NCBI GenBank assembly: GCA_023429985.1
Contig: JAEZCV010000012.1
Span: 1-5,171, forward strand
DNA length: 5,171 nucleotides
From: Bacteroidota bacterium
GTDB lineage: Bacteria; Bacteroidota; Bacteroidia; Chitinophagales; Chitinophagaceae
Direction: 5' to 3'
Of this stretch, positions 1 through 5,078 are shown in pieces. The position numbers and the translations under genes were made by a program. Position 1 is the first letter of the stretch. Every line of letters begins with the position of its first letter. The notes below the pieces were generated by a model. The model was not told where the DNA came from, did not search any database, and was given only the letters and a program-made list of their open reading frames with translations.

Positions 1-1
1 G

Positions 2-928
2 CAGATGCAACGCTTTGAAAGAAATGGAGTGAAGCTTCCTTACTCCACACTTACCGACTGGGTTAGTTCTACCTGCAAGTTGATCACACCTTTATATGAA
101 GCTTTAAAGAAGGAATTACTGCAATGCCTTTACCTGCATGTGGATGAAACGCCAATAAAAGTGCTTGATAAGGATAAAAAGGGTCAGGCACACCGAGGTT
201 ATTACTGGGTGTATCAAAACAGTCCCGCATCCGGGAATAAAATCGTTTTATTCGATTACCAGGAAGGCCGGGGGCGTGAAGGCCCGATGACAATACTTCA
301 AAACTTCCAGGGTTATCTTCAAACAGATGGTTACAGTGCTTACGAGATCTTTGATAAAAGATCCGGGGTTACCCTCATGCACTGTATGGCCCATGCAAGG
401 CGTATGTTCAACGAAGCACTGGATAATGATCGTGCGCGTTCGGAATATGCCATGAATGAAATACAAAAGCTGTATGCTATTGAAAGAAGCTGTAAAGAGC
501 AGCAGTTAAGTTACCAGCAGATTAAAGAAGTTCGGCAGCAGCAATCTGTTCCCATACTTGAATCGCTAGGCAAATGGATGAAGCAGCAATATGTTCAGGT
601 AACGCCAAAAAGCCCCATTGGCAAAGCCCTTGCTTACAGCATTGAAAGATGGGAAAGATTGTCCATCTATACAAAAGATGGAATGCTGAACATAGATAAC
701 AATCCTGTTGAGAACTCTATCCGTCCTGTTGCTGTAGGAAGGAAGAATTATTTATTTGCCGGATCGCATGAAGCAGCACAAAGAAGCGCCATACTTTATT
801 CACTGTTCGGCACTTGCAAAATGCATGGCATTGAACCTTACCAATGGCTCAAAAATGTTCTTGAAGTTATCGCAGATCATCCCATCAACAAAATCCACGA
901 ACTACTCCCACATCGCTTCAAAAAATAA
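2..928 (+). CDS. tnpC: IS66-family transposase (TnpC), 5'-truncated by window edge
   Basis: This is the DDE transposase that catalyses cut and strand transfer of the IS66 element. The frame is open through the left edge, so the Met at 5 is probably internal; about 200 N-terminal residues (helix-turn-helix and zinc-binding region) should lie upstream, as full IS66 transposases are around 500 aa. Counting from the Met at 5, the visible catalytic residues are D47 in HVDETP, D108 in QTDGYSAYE and E236 in DNNPVENSIRP. The family motif HCMAHARRMF is at 126-135, and the C-terminal IS66 segment (GSHEAAQRSAILYSL, then EPYQWL) is at 253-282. The three acidic residues and the C-terminus are intact, so the element could still be active if the missing part is normal. 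Its companions TnpA and TnpB are not in the window. Confidence 0.95.
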   Translation, partial: QMQRFERNGVKLPYSTLTDWVSSTCKLITPLYEALKKELLQCLYLHVDETPIKVLDKDKKGQAHRGYYWVYQNSPASGNKIVLFDYQEGRGREGPMTILQNFQGYLQTDGYSAYEIFDKRSGVTLMHCMAHARRMFNEALDNDRARSEYAMNEIQKLYAIERSCKEQQLSYQQIKEVRQQQSVPILESLGKWMKQQYVQVTPKSPIGKALAYSIERWERLSIYTKDGMLNIDNNPVENSIRPVAVGRKNYLFAGSHEAAQRSAILYSLFGTCKMHGIEPYQWLKNVLEVIADHPINKIHELLPHRFKK

Positions 929-955
929 TCAAAAACAGCTTATCTTAAACGAACA

Positions 956-979
956 AGATGTAGTTGGACGGAGGGATAC
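956..979. repeat. Probable IS66 right terminal end/inverted repeat
   Basis: The end of the non-coding tail of the IS66 element. Read on the minus strand it starts GTATCCCTCCG, fitting the conserved GTA start of IS66 termini. Directly outside it, from 980, the DNA matches rhs coding sequence. The partner repeat is outside the window, so the inner limit of the repeat is a guess. Confidence 0.5.
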
Positions 980-2283
980 GCAGCAGCAGGCTGGGAATAT
1001 TCCAAGTGAACCAGCGTGTAGAAAATGTCATGGACAATTCCATTTACTTATCCACCCTGCCGGAACGGGGATTGGTATTGCCATTTGAAAGAGGCAGCAA
1101 ACGCTATGAACTTACTAACCATTTAGGGAATGTTTTGGCTACCATCAGCGATAGAAAAATTGCCGTAACTTCAACAGGCTCTTTGATAGATTATTATGAG
1201 GCTGAAGTGATTTCTGCGAATGACTATTATCCTTTTGGGATGATGATGCCGGGGAGGAAGTTTTCGGCTTCGGATAGTTATAGGTATGGGTTTAATGGGA
1301 AGGAGCAGGATCACGAAACCACAGGTACAACTACTTATGATTATGGATATAGAATTTATAATCCTGCACTTGGAAAATTTTTGAGTGTTGATCCTCTCAC
1401 AAAAGATTATCCGTGGTATACACCTTACCAATTCGCTGGAAATAAGCCAATACAATATATTGACTTAGATGGTCTGGAAGAAGCTCCACCTAAAACTCCC
1501 TATAACCTTCGAACCACAGCAGAAGATTATGAATTTCATGATTCCCAAGACCCGAATGATAAATATGCTTCTACGACATTTAAAGATGAAATTTGGCCAT
1601 CAACCTTAGAACGATATGATGGTACTTGGACTTATACTAGATATACGAGCGGGCAAACCTTTCATTATTGGTTGAATAGCAATAATGAATGGCAGAGTTA
1701 TGAGCCTGTTCAATACAGTGCTCCTGCTATGCCAAGAAACATGTTATACCATTTATTTGTAGAGCCTCTTGAACGCGCCTTTAATCCTGTAGATAATTTC
1801 GATGCTTATGTAAGTGCCTCCTTTAAGAAAAAAGTGAATTTGAGTAATGATGGAGTAAATGGCCTAACAGGCACCGTAATAATTGGAGGAGTTCAAGGTG
1901 GATTTACCTCAAAGAACTATAAAGGTTTTTATGGAAATATGCTTCTCGGTGATAATTCCTATTTTACCTATACTAGGGGGAAAACGGAAATTAGAGGCTT
2001 GCCTCTCAAAGGAATGCTAAATTTGCCGATGGATGGAACACAACCTGAGTATGGGGATTTTGCCCCACAATTGAGAGTATTACATCAAGTAGGTTCGTAT
2101 CGTGGAATTCCAATTCAGGCCGAAATTGCATTAGGTGTTAAACCAACTATTGGACTTAGGGCCAAATTGGAAGCATCTCAGTTCCTGAAAGGATATAATA
2201 TTCCATTCGATGTAGAAGTTGCTACCGGGGGCAGGTTTAGCTTTAAAGTTCCTGGCTTATTTAGTGCCCTTTTCAACAAATAA
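964..2283 (+). CDS. RHS repeat-associated core protein with unknown C-terminal toxin-like domain, 5' end lost to IS66
   Basis: This is the 3' end of an rhs-type polymorphic toxin gene. RHS proteins build a YD-repeat shell that holds a variable C-terminal toxin. The open frame begins at a TTG (964) inside the IS66 end, just after an in-frame TAG at 961; true rhs homology starts near 980 (RSSRLGIF), so the natural start is gone. The first internal ATG is at 1030. The RHS core spans residues 48-171, with YELTNHLGNVLATISD, NDYYPFGMMMPGR, YRYGFNGKE, YDYGYRIYNPALGKFLSVDP and the closing DLDGLE. Residues 172-439 (1480-2283) are the variable tip. I do not recognise it: it is Gly- and aromatic-rich with alternating hydrophobic patterns suggesting beta strands (for example 366-405), and it lacks obvious nuclease HxH/HNH or ART motifs. 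The tip is more AT-rich than the core. A membrane protein gene starts one base after the stop and is the likely immunity gene. Confidence 0.85.
   Translation: MDGGIRSSRLGIFQVNQRVENVMDNSIYLSTLPERGLVLPFERGSKRYELTNHLGNVLATISDRKIAVTSTGSLIDYYEAEVISANDYYPFGMMMPGRKFSASDSYRYGFNGKEQDHETTGTTTYDYGYRIYNPALGKFLSVDPLTKDYPWYTPYQFAGNKPIQYIDLDGLEEAPPKTPYNLRTTAEDYEFHDSQDPNDKYASTTFKDEIWPSTLERYDGTWTYTRYTSGQTFHYWLNSNNEWQSYEPVQYSAPAMPRNMLYHLFVEPLERAFNPVDNFDAYVSASFKKKVNLSNDGVNGLTGTVIIGGVQGGFTSKNYKGFYGNMLLGDNSYFTYTRGKTEIRGLPLKGMLNLPMDGTQPEYGDFAPQLRVLHQVGSYRGIPIQAEIALGVKPTIGLRAKLEASQFLKGYNIPFDVEVATGGRFSFKVPGLFSALFNK
982..1305 (+). repeat. RHS core direct repeat, copy 1
   Basis: 324 bp of rhs core coding sequence highly similar at the DNA level to 3229-3583, with long exact blocks such as the one around GAAAGAGGCAGCAAACGC. 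The copies differ in length only by the 31-bp insertion in copy 2. Weaker similarity continues to the DLDGLE codons (end 1479). Confidence 0.9.
1480..2283 (+). other. Variable C-terminal tip 1 of RHS copy 1 (putative toxin domain, unrecognised)
   Basis: This 268-residue region follows the DLDGLE boundary of the RHS core; the two rhs copies in this window are clearly similar before that point and unrelated after it, which marks the tip boundary. It falls into an aromatic- and Asp-rich first part (protein residues about 172-280) and a Gly-rich, probably beta-rich second part (about 285-430) ending in an F/V-rich strand. The next gene encodes a protein with membrane segments. This suggests a tip acting at or in the membrane, but that is inference from the neighbour only. 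Confidence 0.6.
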
Positions 2284-2284
2284 T

Positions 2285-2761
2285 ATGAGAAATTTTCATA
2301 AATTAAATAGTGCTTGGGTATTATTCATTTCACTCGGAATAATATATTATTTTGTAGGGCCTCGAGTTGCAATATTACTCTTTGTTGTTTTTTGCCAGAT
2401 TGTTACAATTAAAACCATTGTGAGAATAAGGCAATTAGTGAAAAAATCGCGAACCGGGAGCATTGTGGAGGGTAAAATAATTCGATTAAATAAGATTGGT
2501 TTTCAGGGGGAAACGGAATTTACATATATGGGTACCATTCAATTTAGCTGGCCTGATTCTAGAAATGAATATTTTATAGAACATGGATTGATTTCTGCTC
2601 AAGAAAATGATAGGCTTAATATCTTAGTAAATGAGAAGAATCCAGAGAAATCCGTGGTATTTGATTCGGTTCGGTCTTTGAGGAGGAAACTCTTAATTTT
2701 AGTTTTCGTCACTCTTTTCTTATTTATTGTTGATTATTATTTAATTGAGCAAATAAGGTGA
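2285..2761 (+). CDS. Small membrane protein, DUF3592-like; putative immunity protein for tip 1
   Basis: A 158-residue protein starting at ATG 2285, one base after the stop of the rhs gene; an open frame extends upstream to 2219 but overlaps the rhs end, so the coupled ATG is preferred. Two hydrophobic segments lie at residues about 10-25 and 27-43, and a third near the C-terminus (about 135-152). Between them is a soluble domain (about 50-128) with the pattern G-x-I-I...F-T-Y...I-Q-F-S-W...Y-F...V-N-E-K-N-P-E-K-S-V-V. This resembles DUF3592 proteins, which have a TM helix followed by a beta domain ending in a Y-x-P-x-N-P-like segment. No Shine-Dalgarno is visible; translation is probably coupled to the toxin gene. 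Position directly after a variable RHS tip is the classic place of an immunity gene. DUF3592 similarity is by eye, and the immunity role is inferred from context. Confidence 0.75.
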   Translation: MRNFHKLNSAWVLFISLGIIYYFVGPRVAILLFVVFCQIVTIKTIVRIRQLVKKSRTGSIVEGKIIRLNKIGFQGETEFTYMGTIQFSWPDSRNEYFIEHGLISAQENDRLNILVNEKNPEKSVVFDSVRSLRRKLLILVFVTLFLFIVDYYLIEQIR

Positions 2762-2898
2762 GTTTTCATTTTTGTACAGGGCTATTATTTAATTTGAATG
2801 TAGTTTCCTCATCTTTTTATATTTTGAATCTTACCGTGGAAAATGTTGTTGATGATATTATCCTGTTATCCATCCTTTAGACTGGAAGCTAAGTTATC
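2762..2898. other. AT-rich spacer between the two rhs copies; nothing recognised
   Basis: An AT-rich stretch following the stop of the putative immunity gene. I see no convincing ORF, hairpin terminator, RNA gene or Bacteroidota-type promoter. It may be more decayed rhs sequence or the worn end of an earlier module, since rhs-like codons become readable only from about 2899. Confidence 0.4.
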
Positions 2899-3379
2899 TA
2901 TGAAATTGATGACTTTTCGGAATATGAGTATTAAAATAGAAATTTCATAGCGGATTTTAAGGAAGGCATCAGTTCCACCACCTGAAATGCCCGCCTGCCG
3001 TAGCCGTGGCGCAGGTTGGTGTATTTAGAAAAAAAGAGCATATCAAAGACTAAGAATTCCACCACCATCAATTATGCCTACGATGCCTCGGGCAACCGTA
3101 TTACGAAAGATGTGGCCGGGCAGCAGACCTGGTATGTGAGGGATGCATCTGGCAATGTGATGTCGGTATATTATAAGGACGTTAATGCCTCGCAACATTT
3201 GGTTCAAACAGAACTGCATTTATACGGAAGCAGCAGGCTGGGAATATTCCATGTGAACCAGCGTGTAGAAAATGTCGTGGACAATTCCATTTACTTATCA
3301 ACCCTTCCGGAGCGGGGATTGATAGTACCATTTGAAAGAGGCAGCAAACGCTATGAACTTACTAACCATTTAGGTAATG
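2899..3379 (+). pseudogene. Decayed 5' fragment of rhs copy 2
   Basis: Frame 1 read from 2899 gives degraded rhs text: DDFSEYEY, then a stop (TAA 2932-2934), then NRNFIADFKEGISSTT, then a TGA at 2983-2985 where RHS proteins usually have Trp in a W-N-V-Y motif, then a 30-bp GC-rich insertion carrying an in-frame TAG (3001-3003). After it comes VYLEKKSISKTKNSTTINYAYDASGNRITKDV, a typical RHS repeat. The frame continues through GSSRLGIFHVNQRVENV and YELTNHLGN to the 31-bp insertion at 3380, beyond which it is out of frame and ends at 3501. The open frame from TTG 3016 has no plausible natural start. I therefore read this as a pseudogenised rhs remnant that once joined the tip at 3410-4585. The upstream limit is approximate, since earlier bases suggest further frameshifted rhs. 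Confidence 0.75.
2990..3019. repeat. Short GC-rich quasi-palindromic element 1 (30 bp) inserted in rhs copy 2
   Basis: GC-rich block beginning CCCGCCT and ending GGTTGG, inside much more AT-rich DNA. It sits between AATG and TGTAT; removing it restores the RHS codons AAT GTG TAT (N-V-Y), and rhs text is readable in the same frame on both sides. It can fold as CCTGCC (2994-2999) with GG-C-GCAGG (3008-3015), six pairs with one bulged C. Thirty bases keep the frame but bring in a TAG at 3001-3003. It begins with the same seven bases as the reverse complement of the element at 3380-3410. Its borders can shift by one base because of a shared G. Confidence 0.65.
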
Positions 3380-3583
3380 CCTGCCCGTCCGAAGCGATAG
3401 CGAAGGCGGGTGCTGGTGACCATCAGCGACAGAAAAATTCCCATAACTTTAAGCGGCTCTTTGATAGACCATTACGAGGCGGAGGTAATTTCTGCAAATG
3501 ACTATTATCCTTTTGGGATGATGATGCCAGGGAGAGAGTATTCAGCAAGTAGCAGCTATAGGTATGGGTTTAATGGTAAGGAG
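3229..3583 (+). repeat. RHS core direct repeat, copy 2
   Basis: Direct repeat of 982-1305, interrupted by the 31-bp GC-rich element at 3380-3410. Weaker similarity continues to the DLDGLE codons (end 3760). The differences between copies are mostly third-position changes, so both stayed coding under selection for some time after divergence. Confidence 0.9.
3380..3410. repeat. Short GC-rich quasi-palindromic element 2 (31 bp), frame-breaking insertion in rhs copy 2
   Basis: The 324 bp of rhs core at 982-1305 align with 3229-3583 (355 bp) with no other indel I could find, the difference being exactly these 31 bases. Removing them restores GGT AAT GTG CTG GTG ACC (G-N-V-L-V-T), matching G-N-V-L-A-T in copy 1. 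The block begins CCTGCC and ends GGCGGG, near-inverted ends, and folds as CCCG-T-CC (3384-3390) with GGCGGG (3405-3410), six pairs with one bulged T. The insertion shifts the frame by +1 and separates the rhs core into two reading frames. Confidence 0.85.
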
Positions 3584-4585
3584 AATGATAATGAGGTGAA
3601 AGGGGAAGGGAACCAACAGGATTATGGTTTTAGAATATATGATCCGAGGATTGGGAGGTTTTTGAGTGCCGATCCAATCAGAAGCGAATACCCAGAACTA
3701 ACTTCTTATCAATTTGCTTCCAACAGTCCGATAGCTCATGTAGACCTAGATGGGTTAGAAGCATGGGCTGTCAACCCTTCGACTGGGCAAGTACTTTCTG
3801 GACCTCTTGATCATACACGGTTAAGGCAGCAAGGTTATATAACTGGAAATTATGTAACCCCGGTTAAGTTTCCTGCACCTCAAACACAGAATCGTCCTGT
3901 TTTAGGAAATAACTCTGAATCCACCTGTCAGGGTTGCGCTTCCAGAAATCAGCAAATTGCTATGGCCACGGCGCCGGCGACAGCCAAAAGAAAAGCCAAC
4001 GTATCTCAAGCTAGGAAAGCCCCTGCCACAATGGGAGTAAGTACTGCTTCCGGAAAGAAGGTCGATCCTTACGTCAATATGATCAGGCAGGATCGTATTG
4101 AGCGGGAAAGCGAACGAGAAGGCGATATCTTTCCATTTGTAGGAAGTGTCATACAAGGATTCAGGAGGCTTGGCAACGATGATGCAAGAGGGGCTACTAG
4201 CTCATTTGGAAGATTTGGCTTTGAAGCAGCAGCAAGTGCTGTACCTTTCCTAAGATTTTCGAGAGGTCCACGGTATCTATATCATTATACAAGCCAAAAT
4301 GCAGCTCAAAGTATATCTCAACAGGGCTTAAAAGTTGGTCGTGACGGTTTTTCTTACTTAACCAACAAGGGGAACCTTTCACCGTTACAAGCCCAAATTG
4401 AGTTAGCACTTCCAGCTAATAGAGCATTGCCAACTTCTATTCTTCGAATAAACGTATCGGGATTCAATCCAACTTTGATTCGAAGAGTTTCGGGAAACAT
4501 ACCAGGATATGGGGCAGGCGGAGGAATGGAGTTTTTATTCAATCAGAGTATTCCAGCAAATCTTATTAAAGTTATAAAGTTGTAG
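3410..4585 (+). CDS. RHS core remnant with ADP-ribosyltransferase-like C-terminal toxin domain (tip 2)
   Basis: The 3' part of rhs copy 2, cut off from its upstream frame by the 31-bp insertion. The open frame starts at a GTG (3410) that is really an internal Val, so this is an orphan tip of 391 residues unless internal initiation occurs. RHS core motifs are at residues 1-117: NDYYPFGMMMPGR, YRYGFNGKE, DYGFRIYDPRIGRFLSADP, closing DLDGLE. A low-complexity linker follows (about 155-235, with a CQGC pair at 173-176), then a pre-toxin-like hydrophobic/Gly segment (about 239-285, FPFVGSVIQGF...AVPFLRF). The last 105 residues (LYHYTSQNAAQSISQQGL, YLTNKGNLSPLQAQIELALP, GGGMEFLFNQSIPANLIKVI) look like an ART-fold toxin of the HYD1-like kind. 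Candidate catalytic H-Y-E residues are H292, Y316 and E374. The fold assignment is by pattern, and the enzymatic activity is inferred. Confidence 0.75.
   Translation: MLVTISDRKIPITLSGSLIDHYEAEVISANDYYPFGMMMPGREYSASSSYRYGFNGKENDNEVKGEGNQQDYGFRIYDPRIGRFLSADPIRSEYPELTSYQFASNSPIAHVDLDGLEAWAVNPSTGQVLSGPLDHTRLRQQGYITGNYVTPVKFPAPQTQNRPVLGNNSESTCQGCASRNQQIAMATAPATAKRKANVSQARKAPATMGVSTASGKKVDPYVNMIRQDRIERESEREGDIFPFVGSVIQGFRRLGNDDARGATSSFGRFGFEAAASAVPFLRFSRGPRYLYHYTSQNAAQSISQQGLKVGRDGFSYLTNKGNLSPLQAQIELALPANRALPTSILRINVSGFNPTLIRRVSGNIPGYGAGGGMEFLFNQSIPANLIKVIKL
3761..4585 (+). other. Variable C-terminal tip 2 (linker, pre-toxin segment, ART-like toxin domain)
   Basis: Begins directly after DLDGLE, where similarity to copy 1 stops. 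The linker and pre-toxin segment cover about 3761-4264; the probable toxin domain covers about 4271-4585. The toxin domain has three blocks spaced as in ADP-ribosyltransferases: an N-terminal Y-H-Y-T, a Y-L-T about 25 residues later followed by a helical SPLQAQIELALP stretch, and a C-terminal GGG-M-E-F strand. No stop or frameshift interrupts it, so the domain itself seems intact although its rhs carrier is broken. Confidence 0.65.
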
Positions 4586-4587
4586 TT

Positions 4588-4929
4588 ATGGAAAATAGAA
4601 TAAAAATAGCATTAGATTTTTTGAAAGATGGGCAATCTTTTACGGTTGAGAATTTGCGTTTGAGAATGAGCGATTCTAAATTACTAACTGTAACGGGTTG
4701 GTCGCGGTATATAAATTTTTTAAATCTTACTAAGGCCAATTCATTAATTGAATTGGCGGAAATAAAGAATATTTTTTCTGATTTAATAGCTTCCTCAGAT
4801 GATTTAAAAAGGTTCATTATTGGAAAATCTTTAGAATATGTTCTTTGTTATGACGATGGAGGAAAAGTGTCTATTGAAATTTGTTCCGAAATAGATGAGG
4901 TGGTAAATTGGAAAATAGAATTAAAATAG
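4588..4929 (+). CDS. Small acidic protein, putative immunity protein for tip 2
   Basis: A 113-residue protein starting at ATG 4588, two bases after the tip 2 stop, with no visible Shine-Dalgarno; translational coupling is likely. I do not recognise a family. It is soluble (no signal peptide or membrane segment) and rich in Leu, Ile, Asp and Glu. Predicted by eye are helices at about 5-13, 52-70 and 72-84, and a strand pair at the C-terminus (YVLCYDD, VSIEICSEI, WKIEL). Size, acidity, AT-richness and position directly behind an RHS toxin tip fit an immunity protein that binds and blocks the ART-like domain. The function rests on context only. The start and end of the gene share a near-identical 21-bp sequence, listed separately. 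Confidence 0.7.
   Translation: MENRIKIALDFLKDGQSFTVENLRLRMSDSKLLTVTGWSRYINFLNLTKANSLIELAEIKNIFSDLIASSDDLKRFIIGKSLEYVLCYDDGGKVSIEICSEIDEVVNWKIELK
4589..4609. repeat. Direct repeat A at the start of the tip-2 immunity gene
   Basis: A 21-bp sequence beginning TGGAAAATAGAAT that recurs at 4909-4929 with a single mismatch (20 of 21). It covers the beginning of the gene (E-N-R-I-K-I). The pair brackets the immunity gene 320 bp apart. Confidence 0.7.
4909..4929. repeat. Direct repeat B at the end of the tip-2 immunity gene
   Basis: Second copy of the 21-bp sequence, ending at the TAG stop of the putative immunity gene. In another frame a TTG at 4908 opens a short reading frame E-N-R-I-K-I-E-R-V-I-V-stop. 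This resembles the first residues of the immunity protein, so the copy may be the start of a lost second immunity gene, or a chance AT-rich match. Confidence 0.65.
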
Positions 4930-5002
4930 AAAGAGTTATTGTATAACGATATTGCATAAAGCATTTTATTAGTTTGAAAGCTGAGCAAATGCTGCATCCT
5001 GA

Positions 5003-5028
5003 TGTAAGCTCCCCTAATTTTCGGCCAC
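5003..5028. repeat. Probable left inverted repeat of the IS3-family element
   Basis: Starts TGTAAGCTCCCC and ends TTTTCGGCCAC, in the position and style of IS407-like IS3 termini. This is a visual match only; the partner repeat is not in the window. Confidence 0.45.
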
Positions 5029-5078
5029 TGAAGTTAGAGTTAAACAACCATTGAGTTATTAACTTTAAACTTTTATAC

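Larger units (their letters stand above)
1..979 (+). mobile_element. IS66-family insertion sequence, right-hand part
   Basis: This is the right portion of an IS66-type element; the left part lies outside the window. It contains the catalytic half of the transposase (stop at 926-928) and about 50 bp of non-coding end. I place the right tip at 979 for two reasons. The last bases read GGATAC, so the element read inward starts GTATCC, and IS66 elements characteristically start with GTA. The rhs coding homology with the second rhs copy resumes directly after this point (GCAGCAGCAGG from 980). The exact tip is inferred; the left inverted repeat and the usual 8-bp target duplication cannot be checked here. 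Confidence 0.8.

Noticed and set aside
964..1029. TTG at 964 as a genuine start of the rhs gene
   Set aside because: It falls inside the IS66 end, and rhs homology begins at about 980; it is only the first possible start after the TAG at 961.
756..1088. Open frame overlapping the IS66 transposase end and the rhs junction
   Set aside because: It lies out of frame over two well-supported coding regions and its translation has no recognisable motif.
2219..2284. Upstream extension of the DUF3592-like gene by 22 residues
   Set aside because: It overlaps the rhs tip coding end; the ATG at 2285, one base after the rhs stop, is the usual coupled start and puts the membrane segments near the N-terminus.
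2898..2950. Perfect 10-bp inverted repeat (CTATGAAATT ... AATTTCATAG) with a 33-bp spacer
   Set aside because: It lies mainly in decayed rhs coding sequence, is AT-rich and has a long loop with no T-run after it. A chance match is more likely than a terminator or element end.
4935..4947. Short palindrome GTTATTGTATAAC after the tip-2 immunity gene, with an attC-like look
   Set aside because: Only five paired bases and AT-rich; no second core site or integron-type structure could be assigned, and no T-tract for a terminator.
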